The notes beneath the pieces are model-generated. The model was not told the origin of the DNA. It searched no databases and saw only the letters and a program-made list of their open reading frames with translations. Shown here one piece after another: positions 23,601-35,600 of a DNA stretch of 64,000 nucleotides. The DNA comes from Epinephelus fuscoguttatus. Its lineage: Eukaryota > Chordata > Actinopteri > Perciformes > Serranidae. The stretch lies in the NCBI RefSeq assembly GCF_011397635.1, contig NC_064772.1, forward strand, positions 12,415,035 to 12,479,034, read 5' to 3'. Each line of letters begins with the position of its first letter. Within the stretch, counting starts at the first letter, position 1. Made by a program: the position numbers and the translations under genes.

Positions 23601-26600
23601 GAGCTAAATGTTGTGCCTGGGGCACGTCGTGTATTAATGATACTCGTTACCTGGAGAGGTTGGAAAAAAATACATGTTTCTTCCCTGTTCCAAAACCAAA
23701 ACCAAACCCTGAAAAGTGTAGGGTTAGCTAGCTAGCTACTGAGGATATGGCCTACTGAATGTATACACATGTGCTTTTGCTTTATAATGATTGTCACAGT
23801 GAAAAAAAGGCCGACCCTGCTGTACAGGAACCAGTGAAGGGAAGCAGGGAAACTTTGCTGATATTCAACCAGCTGTGTGTCATCACAGTGTGTGCAGATG
23901 GATGATGTTCGACTTCCCCTGGAGGATCCCTGCCCGTCCAGCAGCAGAGGTCCAGGTGCTGGCAGTGGCACTGGGCGAAGCCAAACAGCGTTCATCTGCA
24001 CATACTGTGATGACACACAGCTGGTTCAATATTCCATTGATTGTGTTCTGTGGTGATCAGCAGTGATGTGGTGGTTGACTTTTACACTGTGATCTGTAGC
24101 CTACTGTTCGGCTTTAGCTTCTAACTATCTTTGTCTTTTTAACCTGTTGTTGCTGCCAAGTCAGTTTGACATCCTGGATATATCCTCCAAACACAGACTG
24201 TAGGCCCCTCTGTCTGCTTCTCTCTGGAATCACGGTTTCATTTTTCCAAACATATGATATTTCTTCAGAGAGTGCAGTTAGTTACAGCATGGGCTCTATG
24301 CTTACTCTGACACCTTGACGGACCATTGCAAAGGGGCGGGGCTTAGCAAAAGATAAATTCCCAAATGTTAAATTTGTACACAAACACAATTTATATTGAT
24401 GCCAAACTGACAAGAATACTGTCTTGTGCTTCAAATAGTGAGCCTGCAAGATCCCCAGTCTTTGCAAAATCTTACAGTCTGTAACTGAAAATTTTTCAGT
24501 CTTTAGTTGTGAGATGGTGTCAGACTTTACGCTTTTAAGTTATTTTTTATTATTGATTAATTGTTTGCTGTATATAATATTAACAAAAAGAGTAAAAAAT
24601 GCCTTAGAGCCTCAAAATATTACAATGACTGGTATACATGACAAAGAAAAACAGCAAATCCTCGCATTTGAGAAGATGGAAGCAGAGTAGCAGAGTTAGA
24701 ATGATTGACAGATGATCAAAATTTTTGCAGATAATACAAACAAACTGACGTGATTGCAAAAAAAAAAAAAACATACTTTAAAGCAGGAGATATAATATTT
24801 GGTTACATTTTTTTTTACAGTAAATTTTTAATGAACGAATCAATTTAATTGAGTCTTTAATGAATTAATGAACTGATCATAATTAAACAGTAAATAAGTC
24901 TGTACTCCAGTGGCACACTGCTGACTCTTTATTGAGTTACACTAACAAAATGACAAATGGGCTTCTTCCGTCAAACAGCCAGGTTTCATTTCACTATTAC
25001 TTTGAAAGGACTCTTATTTATACTTGTTTACTATCTCCACGGCACACTCACCTCGCCCGTGAGCCCAGCTGGGCTGCAGGCTGGCGGCGGGGACACAGTA
25101 TCCAGTCTGTGGGGTATGAGAGAGGTGAGACAGGCAGCTGCTCCAGTCCTCTACTCCCCACACTGGACAGTCCTCCAGCCTCGTCACTATGTCCCCGACT
25201 GAAAGACCCCGGGGACCGTCAGCTGCAGAGCCCTGGTCCAAAGACACAGGCAGGAATATAAAAACTGGTTCAAATGGCTAAAGGTCACAAAAGCATACTT
25301 TGATGGTTTGATGTCTGCAGTGGGAAAATCCGGGTGGGGACATGGATGACAAAACACTTTCCCCTGCCAACTGCTGCCATAGAGACCGACAGACTTAACA
25401 CCAAAGTACTTCAGCTGCCAACTGTGGCTGTGTGAATTACTGACTGTGTGAATGTGCAGAGGGCAATAATGTGAAAAATAACTCTGCCAACAAAAATAAA
25501 GGTTATTAATAACTGTGACACTGGAAAACATGCTATAGTGAAGCAGTAACTTTAGTTCTGACACACAAGTGAAAATGTTCCTCACAGTATAACTAGTGTA
25601 TGTAATGTACTAGGAAAGATATCTAAATCAAAATAAATAAAACACTGACGCTTCTCTCCTGGCATTGATCAAGCCTTTAAAAACTCATCTCTGTTCATCA
25701 GAAGAACATATTTCAGGGTTCCCACACTATCATAGACATCAAATTCAAGGACCTTTAAAGGACTTTGCAGGCCCATTTCCAAGACAGCATAGTTTGAGAC
25801 ATGGCTCAAGGTTAATTACAGCTACAACACTGAGAATTTTTATAATGAGATGTAGCAGGCTTTACAGAAGCTCACAGACAATTAAAAAGAGAGAGAGGCT
25901 TAAATGTGTCGTCTCAGTTGTGCCGTGTTACAGCGATGGCAGAAAATATCAAAACAACTTCAACTGTTGCATAAAATAAATAAATTCTAGCACTTTCAAT
26001 AACCCTAAATCTGTTTTTTTAATGTTCAAAGCCTTGATTTTTTCCCCCTCATATTCACAAACATAAAACAATTTCAAGAACCCGTAGGTACCATCATCTC
26101 TTCTTGACTTAAAAAGGTTTAGATGTTACTCTACACCTTTGCCTCACTTATTATGTGAGGATCTATGAATAAGTCCAGCCCCTTGCCCCTCCCCTGCTGC
26201 TCAAGCATACCTGCTTAGCTTTGAACCCTGCTCATCAAATAAATACACTCCTGCCTGTCTTGTGTTTTACAGCACTTTAGAAACATAGCAGTGACAGATA
26301 ACGTGAGCCTTCAGCTTGACTACATGACCAAAAAGCTCAAACTATGTGTTTTTTATGTTAGAATAATGTCAGAAAATGGTGGAAAACCTGTTTTTAGCTT
26401 AGCTTTTGAAATACCGATACATGACTACACGGGATGTTGGCTTTACAAAGACAGACTTTGACCTTGGCTAAGATCACATTTAAGGTAAGACTTCAGATAG
26501 ATGTCTAAGATATCTGTTGCACATAGCTATCTCGTTTTTGACAATCTAATGTGCCATGAATTCTAAATAAATGAGACTTTTCCTATGTGAAAAACATGGT

Positions 26601-29600
26601 GGGAAATGTCACTTCAGTTCTAAGGACATTTTACTGGGAAGTTCAGCAAAGGCTGTAACAATGCAAAAAAAATGACCATCAGCATCTCAAATCTCAATCT
26701 CAATCTCAATCTCAACTTTGTGCAGAGTGGCTATTAACATTTTAGTCTAAAAATAAGTCAGCCTTTATTTTTGTGAGGCTGACTAACAGGCATTTGACTC
26801 ATCTACGACTAAAAATATGCCGAACAATACAGAACAATCTAAAATGTCTTTGAAAAAAATGACCCAGGCTTCTCCTAATGATATAGAAAGCTCCACCCTG
26901 CAAGTTGACAGGATTAGTTCCTTAGTGACATCACAAACCCTGGCTGTCTAAATCTGTGTTTTATCATTGGCAAACCGCAGTTCCAAGGTTGAAATGCTCA
27001 GCCATGGTGTCAACTACTTATTTTGCTCATGATATGCCTCATAACATTAAAAAAACATACCATCTGGACTTGTTAAAGGTTAAAAACTTGATTTTCACTG
27101 CACTGACCTGGACGACCTCTGTGACCAACGCCCCGCCGCCGGTGGAGTACATGGGAAACAGGAGGAGAGGCAACAGGAAGAGAAAGGCTAATGCTGCCAC
27201 GCAGAGAACAAAGTTGTGCCACACTCCTAAAGAAAGAAAACAGAAACATTTATTTTAATTTCACTTTTAAATTTCAGTTAATGAAAGATTATTATTCCTA
27301 GAATGTAAAAAGGACCATGCAAAGAATTTTAACTTTTAAAATATAACCTTGAAAATTGTAAAGACTATGAACCTGAACCCTCCAATATGAAGCTACTGAG
27401 AAGCAAAGAGTAACATCAGGATTGTATTCGACAGTCTGGATACTACATGCTGTCACAAGCACGTAGTATGTAGTACAACATACTACATGCTACATGCTGT
27501 CACAAGCGTTTTGCATGTTCTCCACATATTTTCAGGCTGGAGGATGTCGTGGCAAACCTGTAACCACTGCTCACCAAAAATAACTTAACTATACCATCTT
27601 AATTATGCAAGAAGACAGTCAGTCTCCCAAAACCACACGAGGAAACGTTTCATTGCTTGATGAGGTCAAGGCACAATATTTAGATCTTATTTCCTGAAAC
27701 ATGCAAAACCATTATTTAACACGGTGACAGCAGCATCAAGCACCAAGCTACGCAAAGTCTCTGGAAAGGAGGAGATTAATAGCTGAAGACAGTTTGAGGA
27801 AATTTGTTTCTCTGGGGGGGAAAAATCCCAGACTGCTTTACATGATTTTAATTTCAGGCCTAAAGGGCGCAATTATATTTCCCATATTGACTTTATACAG
27901 TAAACAAACTATTAAAGTTGCATCACCTATCGCTACAGGAATAAATAATAAACACGTTATGAGAAAGAACCCTCCTGCGTACAGAGAGATCTCCGCTGTG
28001 GAGCGAGAGGGAGAGACAGAAAAATAAACACAGCATGCCGTTATGTCACCACTCCCCTGATGGGAATTATGGCATCCTCCTCTCTCTGCCTTTCTGCTTT
28101 GTCATATGACTTGATTGGATGTCTCAGTTTGGTGCCTGCAGTCACCACCCGAGTTATTTTCTTGTCACATTTAACAGAGGAAAAGCCTGGAGGAATTTGG
28201 ATCTGGTTTAAGATACAGATGGTTTTACCGAAGCTCTTCGCTGCCCTCTAAAGGCTCCACACAGCACAGAGGAAGCAGCATTTAGTGATGTTTATTAGAG
28301 TCATGCTCTTACACACTGACGGACTCATCTGCAGGGAGTTAAGAGTCACCTATGTGTTCCCATCACAGCGGGATCACAGTGGGATGGGAACAGATAAGAT
28401 GTTACTGAAACCGATGCCCTTATCGATTCTGCTAATCTGTCAAATTGTTTATTGATTCTCTTGTTTACTCCTGGTCAATTTTCTGTGTGGAAAAAAAGTA
28501 GGCTTTCACAGGTTTTTCAGCTTCAACACAACCGTTTTATTATCTCATCATCTGAAATGAATGAAATGAGAGACTATTTCTACGGAATTCGTTTTCATTT
28601 TAGTTTTCAAAGTCAAAGAAATCAAAATCTGCTAACCCTGCCGGCGTGGCACTAATGTTATTACATTTGGCTATTTACCCTCAGTAACAGACATGCTGCT
28701 CAGTTGGGAACAGGGATCCTCCTATTGTCTAATCTCCAAGATTTTTAAACAGGAGGAAGTTAGACTAGTTGAAAAGCCTAAAATTAAGAAAATACGAACT
28801 AAAAACTGCCAAAATTAAGAACATTTTATTCTATGAGGTAAAGCGTTATCTGAAAAAATATAATGTATATTATATGAGCCATTTGAAATGGTTAATCACA
28901 TTTTTAATAACAAAATCATATTTCAAATACTGCTGAAATATGTGGCACTTTGGACTGTTTCATCCTTTCTGCCGTCACTCCTTCTTTCAAGTTTCCAGCA
29001 GAGTGGAAACATGAGTTTAACGTCCCTGTTAAAGTCAGAACTGTCAGGAAAAATATGCTGGCACTGATAGCAGAAAGTAGAAAGTAAAAAGCTTGAAGAC
29101 ATGTGGTTGTGACAGATTGGACAATTTGCAACCAGTTCTCAACTCAAACTGGTTCGTGATTCCCATCCCTACTGACCAAATCATCCTGACATCCATTTCC
29201 CTGTTTGTTTCCCAATGCTTCAAATATGGATGTTGCTGCAAAGAAGCATATTCTAAAATGTGGATGCTTGACAGACATCTTCAACCCGGCAGCACAGAAG
29301 ATCTATACAATCAGCTCAGCCTCAAGATGGGCACAAAAGATTAGTGTCACCAATTTAGTATCTGACCAAATGTCTCCCCTTCTGTTCCTGAGATATGACA
29401 CTGAATAATGGCCAGAAAAGTGTTTTTTTCCCCTATTGTCCTAATTAGCTTATGAATTCTTGAGTTATGGCCAAAAACCTGTTTTGTGAGGTCACTGTGA
29501 CCTTTCACATTTGACCACCAAATTCTAAGCAGTTCATCGTTGAGTCCAGGCAGACGTTTGTGCCAAATTTGAGGAAACTCCCTCAAAGCCTTGAGATATT

Positions 29601-32600
29601 GCATTCACAAGAATGAGACAGACACAAGGTCACAGTAACCTTGACCTTTGACTACCAAAATCCAATCAGGTTGACATTTGTGCCAAATTTATATGCAGTA
29701 CAACACTAGTATGCTTGCTAACATTAGCCTCAAGGGCTAGATTGTTTGACATTGCTTGGCAACACCGTCAGCCAGTCTGTACTGACGTAATCATAATCAT
29801 CCAGATTTTAAATCCTAAATATCAAACATGCTTGAAATTATCAGGGTCCCAGACCTGATTTCTCCTCCAATTTGTGGGGAGGGTTAAATCGGGGATAAAT
29901 CAGCCCAAAACTCCTGTAGTCTGAACCCAGCTTTCCAGCATATTTTTGTAATGAACAATGATTATATAATATATTATCCAAAGTGAGAAATTCATTTTTC
30001 ATACAGGGCATCTTTTGCCTTTTAATTTGATTTTTTGCAGCATTTTGTGACCTGTCAGGGTTAATTTTACAACACCAAACCTTAGCAAATAAACCCAAAA
30101 TTTGAATCTCTGTGATCAGCATTTTTTTCTGCTGCTTCAAACTGCCCTCTTGACTCTTGACTCAAATTAAAACTGGTCACATTCTTCTTGACCAGACTGC
30201 ACTGAAAATAATCAGTCTCTAACAGGCTCGTACGGTGGCCTGTAGAAGACATAAGTCGCATTCATGCGTGAATAACTGCCTGCTCTGCCAATCAATTCAT
30301 TAAAATCTAATTTCCTTAATTGCAGAGTGAAATGATTTGATGTGCAGCAGCTGTCTGGTGTTCAGAAATAAATGACCTCAGGATGACCTTCTCTGGCAAA
30401 ACAGAAATGAGTATTTAATAAAATGCTTGTAATAATTGTGATTAATAGCTGTGATCACCTTAGCTGGCAAAATGATCATCTGTGCCACAAGGAGGGATCA
30501 AAACACGTCTGGTTAAAAAGTCTTACCGGCACAGAAGATCCGGAGCTGCTGAGTGGGTGATATGATGTTGAGGTGTGTGGTGAAGAGGTCCACAAACGCT
30601 CCGGGATACACCACGAACACAAACATGCCAAAGCCGTTTACTCGCACTTGCTCCCTAGAAAAATGATACACATTAAAAGAGGTCAAGAAGAGGAGGACAA
30701 CACATTAAAGTCTCAGAAAATGTCTTACTAAAATTGATGGGATCCTGGATGAACACACTATTTTCTCTCAAATTTAGAGCAGAATTTCAAAATCAGGGTG
30801 CTCGATATAGCCAAAATACTCTGGTACAGTACATGTAATATTATATTGTGGTATCACTAAACCATGATACAGTAAATCTTCTGTAAATTCAATAAAGATA
30901 TAGCTTAAAAACTAGGGGTGAGTGAAAAAAATCAATACAACATAATACTGCAATATTTTTGTGTGGCAATATTGTATTGTTACACCGCAACAAGTGTTAT
31001 CGGATCCTCAAGCAAGAATCTATGGAAAAGGGGCGCTGCCTATTCACCATACTATGGACCGCAAGTATTTAAGCCCAGGAGGTCTTGTTTAAGTGGGCTC
31101 ACTGCATACTGTGGCTCGATGATGTCACATAATATGCTACAATGACTTCTTTCACCAGTAGCTTAGCTTTTACAATTTTTGTTGTTGTTGTTGTTGTTGT
31201 TGTTGTTATTTTGTTTCTTGAAACAAATACCGTCATAACCCATATACCCCAGCAAAATGTCAGGAAGGTATGAAGGTATGAGGAAACAGATACCTTCCAA
31301 GCCTAGCTGCCAACACATATAACATGAATAATAAACATGTTAGTGTGCAACTTTGTTGTCAATGAATATTTAATGTTTTAGAGAGATTCAAAGCCACATT
31401 TTTAAGCATTTTAAGCACCTAACTTATCAGATGATGAAAGATGAAGGTCCAGGCAAGTGCAGAATAAAGCACTAACATAAGGGACAGAATAACGCTGAAC
31501 CAGGTTAAAACAATATCATCATTTATACATCTTCAATTAAATAGAAAATATCTAAGACTCTTTAACTCCCTTGTGCATTCACATAAACCCTCACTAGTCA
31601 CCTCCCCTTTTTCTGTCTTTATAACCATTGGATGATCTTCTCTCTGCCAGTTGACATGGTAACAGATTTGTGTTTGGGAAACGTGTGTGTTGTACCTCAA
31701 TGCTGCCACAGCGTGGCCCAACTCATGTATGATTCCGCTGAGCAGCAGGGCGATGAAGAAGTAGGCCAGCTGACTGGTGGGCAGATTGACACCAGGGACC
31801 TGAAGACACGCCCGAAACCAAAAAAAGAAAGGCAACACACAACTGTGACTGATACAGAAATACATCATGAACTCCAACAGTCATCCTCAGGCTGACAAAT
31901 CAACCTGTTTCAAGAATTTTGGGCCTCTTTGATCTTATTATATTGGCATTTTAATTCTTGTAGGAGGAAATGTAAACTATGATACAATATATCTGGCACA
32001 TACACATAACTTTTATATTACCAAGATATTAAAATCTTCATCCACACTCGTTTTTTGTTTTGCTGAAGCTGTGGTTTTATGTGTGGTCTGCATTTTCCTC
32101 TTCCGCTGGCTGTGTGGTGCATTTTCTGCCACTCCAGCCTGAATGCCTGTTTATAAATGGCCAACTAAGAGCTTCCCATTAATCACCTACGTACAGTGGT
32201 CCACTGGGAATAGCGCTCACATTAATGCACGGCGATTTGACACCTCAATGAATAAGAGGTGAACAGGGGAAAAATGCAAAATAAGAGCCCTGCCTTTAAA
32301 TGGGGGCATCTTTCTCCCCCCTCATATAAATATCTCAGGCTCTGTGTGAACTTTCAAGGACATTTGTGCTCTGAACTCCAGTTAATCTCTGACCCTGTGC
32401 ACTGACAAGACAGTCACAATATTTACAAGTCTAACCAGCTCGGTGTGTACGTACCACCACCTGCAGTGCCTGCTGACCTCCTATCCGAGGGTTGTCTGTG
32501 GTCATCTGAGCGAGCGTCTGCTGCAGCGTCTTTATCAGCAGCACCACAGAGCCCAGCATGGCCACTATACCAAACACCATACCGCTGTTGAACCTGCCAG

Positions 32601-35600
32601 AGATCAAATTGATATAATAGAGCAATCATTTAAATTTGGCCAGACCCTATAAATGTGATCATTTTATCTGAAAACAACCCAAAAGTTTGCAAAAAAAAAC
32701 CCAAAAAACAAACAAACTGCACAGTACAAAAGATATATCAACATTTTGGAGGACCGGCCCACTTGTCCATTAAGCGATGAGAAGAGATGAACAAAAATCA
32801 TCACAGCGGCACTTCAGCATCATTTTGTTGAGAGGTAGTGATAGCTGGCCACTAACAATATGTCATTAGTGAGAAAATGAAAGTTTTCAGTAACCCTACA
32901 TGATACTTCAACAAGTGTTGTAGTTTTAACAGTGGTATTTCCTTTATGGCTAAGCTAGGTGCTCATCAAATAGTGCCCATACAGATACTTTAACACTCAT
33001 ATTGGTTTTGGAATGATATTTATATTATGCATTTAATTTCAAAACAGAGAGCCTTTTTTATTCTCTACTTACACTAAAATAATTAAATAAAAATTATAGG
33101 TCAGTCACTAGCCACCTACAATCAATATGCTATTTATTATCTCCTCAATGCATAAGCTTGAAAGGGATCATGCATTGGGTCGTGTGTGTGAGAGTGTGAG
33201 AAGTACTATTGGACCAATCATCCTAATGTTTTGGGCGTACTTTTATGACTGTTTACTCATGGAGCTCTTGTAGCTGTGGTGATTCACAACAGTTGAAATG
33301 GTTGAAATTGTTGAAATTTATTGACTGTTTTATACTGCTATTGATTGCTGCCTCCTCGTAAGTGCCCAGTAGGGGCCATAAATGTTCCAAAAACCAGCTC
33401 AGCTAAAAACAAGCCTCTCCTAGTCTGTTTCAGGCCACATTTTGGTCTTCGTCGTGGCTCAAAAACTGACATCCATAGTAAAGTTTGGTCCTACTTTGAA
33501 CTGGAGCAGATTAATTCCATATGCGATATGTAATGACCCACTAAAGTTAGGCATGATAGATGTGAAAAAAGCCCTGTTTCGTTTTCTTCACCGCCAAATT
33601 GACTGTACAGGAGCTGGGAGGGACATTTCCAGTGGGTGCAGCTGCCCAGAGTGGCAGCGATCAGCTCCAGTGACCACCTTGCAGAGATCTGCACCATACA
33701 GAGTGTACTTTTCTAGTTTTGCGTCTTTAGGTGTTTTTCATTTTGTTTGTATTTAAGTGTTTTTCTATTTCATTGATTGAAAATTGTTGTATATATTTAA
33801 GATTTTTAATTTAAAGGGAAATTTCAGTTTATTTCAACCCGTCTCCTATCGTCCTAAATTTGTTTCAAGTGACTAGTGACATAAAAATAATAGTTAGCAT
33901 GTTAGCCGTTAGCCTAGATACAGCCGGGGCGCATAGTAGTGTCAGACCTGTTAAAACGTAAGTGAACGGGCATGCTTCAAGTGCAAAGTTAGTCCACTAA
34001 ACAAGCTTTTTTTCCACAAAGACCGCCTCATATCGTTAGGATAAATGTCAGAGAACATATAGAAAACGACATGTAAACATGTTGACTTACCTTACCGGTG
34101 TGCTGCCATGTTTGTTTGCCATTTAGCACTGCTTTCCAAAGCACGGTCAAAATCTCGCGAGAACAAGCAGCGATCTCATAGTGTGCCTGAACAAGCAGCA
34201 ACAGCTGGAAGGCAGAACCAGACCGTAGCCTGAAAAGTTCATTCATTTATTTTATGAAAGATTTATAGAATAATGGCTGAATTTTTGCCAGACTTCACCT
34301 TTGTGGAGGAGGAATTTGATTTTGCAGAGTTTGATGGCCGCCCTTATTTATTTGAGCCAGAATACACTGACGAAGAGCTTCGTGAAATTGAAGAACGGAG
34401 GAGGAGGAGGAGGAGGAGAGAGAGAGGCGCAACAGGCAGAGGACGAGAGAGGAGGAATGGCTGCTGCAAGGCTGCGTAGCTCTGGAGATTGGTGGTGTAC
34501 CTGTGGATGCTGTGCCCCAGTGCCCACAGAAGAGGAATGCCTCTGTTGCAAGGAATGGGACCGGTTGCAGCCTTATTTTCAAGGTCTGAATGTGACCAAG
34601 GACGAGACACCTCCACCTGGAGTAGTATCCAGCTGGGCTTTATCTAGAGCTGGCAAGATATATTTCGGCCGCGCTTTGGAAAGCAGAGCTAAATCGTAAA
34701 CAAACATGGCACCACACCAGTAAGGTAAGACAACACGTTTACATGTCATTTTCTATATGTTCTCTGACATTTATCCTAACGATATGAGGCGGTCTTTGTG
34801 GAAAAAAAGCTTGTTTAGTGGACTAACTTTGCACTTGAAGGTTGCCCGTTCACTTATGTTTTAACAGGTCTGACGCTACTATGCGCCCTGGCTGTATCTA
34901 GGCTAACGGCTAACATGCTAACTATTTTTATGTCACTAGTCACTTGAAACAAATTTAGGACGACAGAAGACAGGTTGAAATAAACCGAAATTTCGCTTTA
35001 AGAGGAGCACTGTATGAGCCAAAAGCTTCTTGACCTCTCACGTCAGATTTGTTTCCCATTCTATTTAAATTCTGTTTGAGTAAGTGTAATAAAAAATAAA
35101 ATGTGCATTAAACTAAAGCATTAATAATCAATGAGTTCAAGTGGGCCACTTGGGAAATCTTCCAAAAAATTGGAGTTTATGTTTAAGAGCTGGAACATGG
35201 ACGCCTGAACCAGGAGAGTACAGAAATGATGCAGGATCAGTTCAGGTTAGTTGTAGTTCATTTATTAAGTATAAGTACTCACCACAGGTATTGGGCTCGG
35301 TGGTTGATGCGGGCACAATATGCAAACAGGCGGTTGAACATGGTGGTTTGCCATCTCACGTGGAAAGGAGACAACATCAACCCCCGACTCGCCAACCATG
35401 ACTCGTAGCTGATCCGATGTGTCACTGACGACTGTGGGAGTCAATGGAAAACAAGGGAAAGTTAACTACGAGTGCAATAACCAAATCATTACAGTCCTGA
35501 AGTTGAGTGTGATGAGTTGTGTGATTAGAGTCTGACCGATACTGAAGTTTGAAGACGTCTGTTAATGACATATTCATTTTTAAATTCAGACACATATTTT

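Noticed and set aside
25187..25585. 132-codon minus-strand frame next to MBTPS2 exon 7
   Set aside because: Overlaps exon 7 in another frame. The true frame (GSAADGPRG) matches S2P and joins neighbouring exons.
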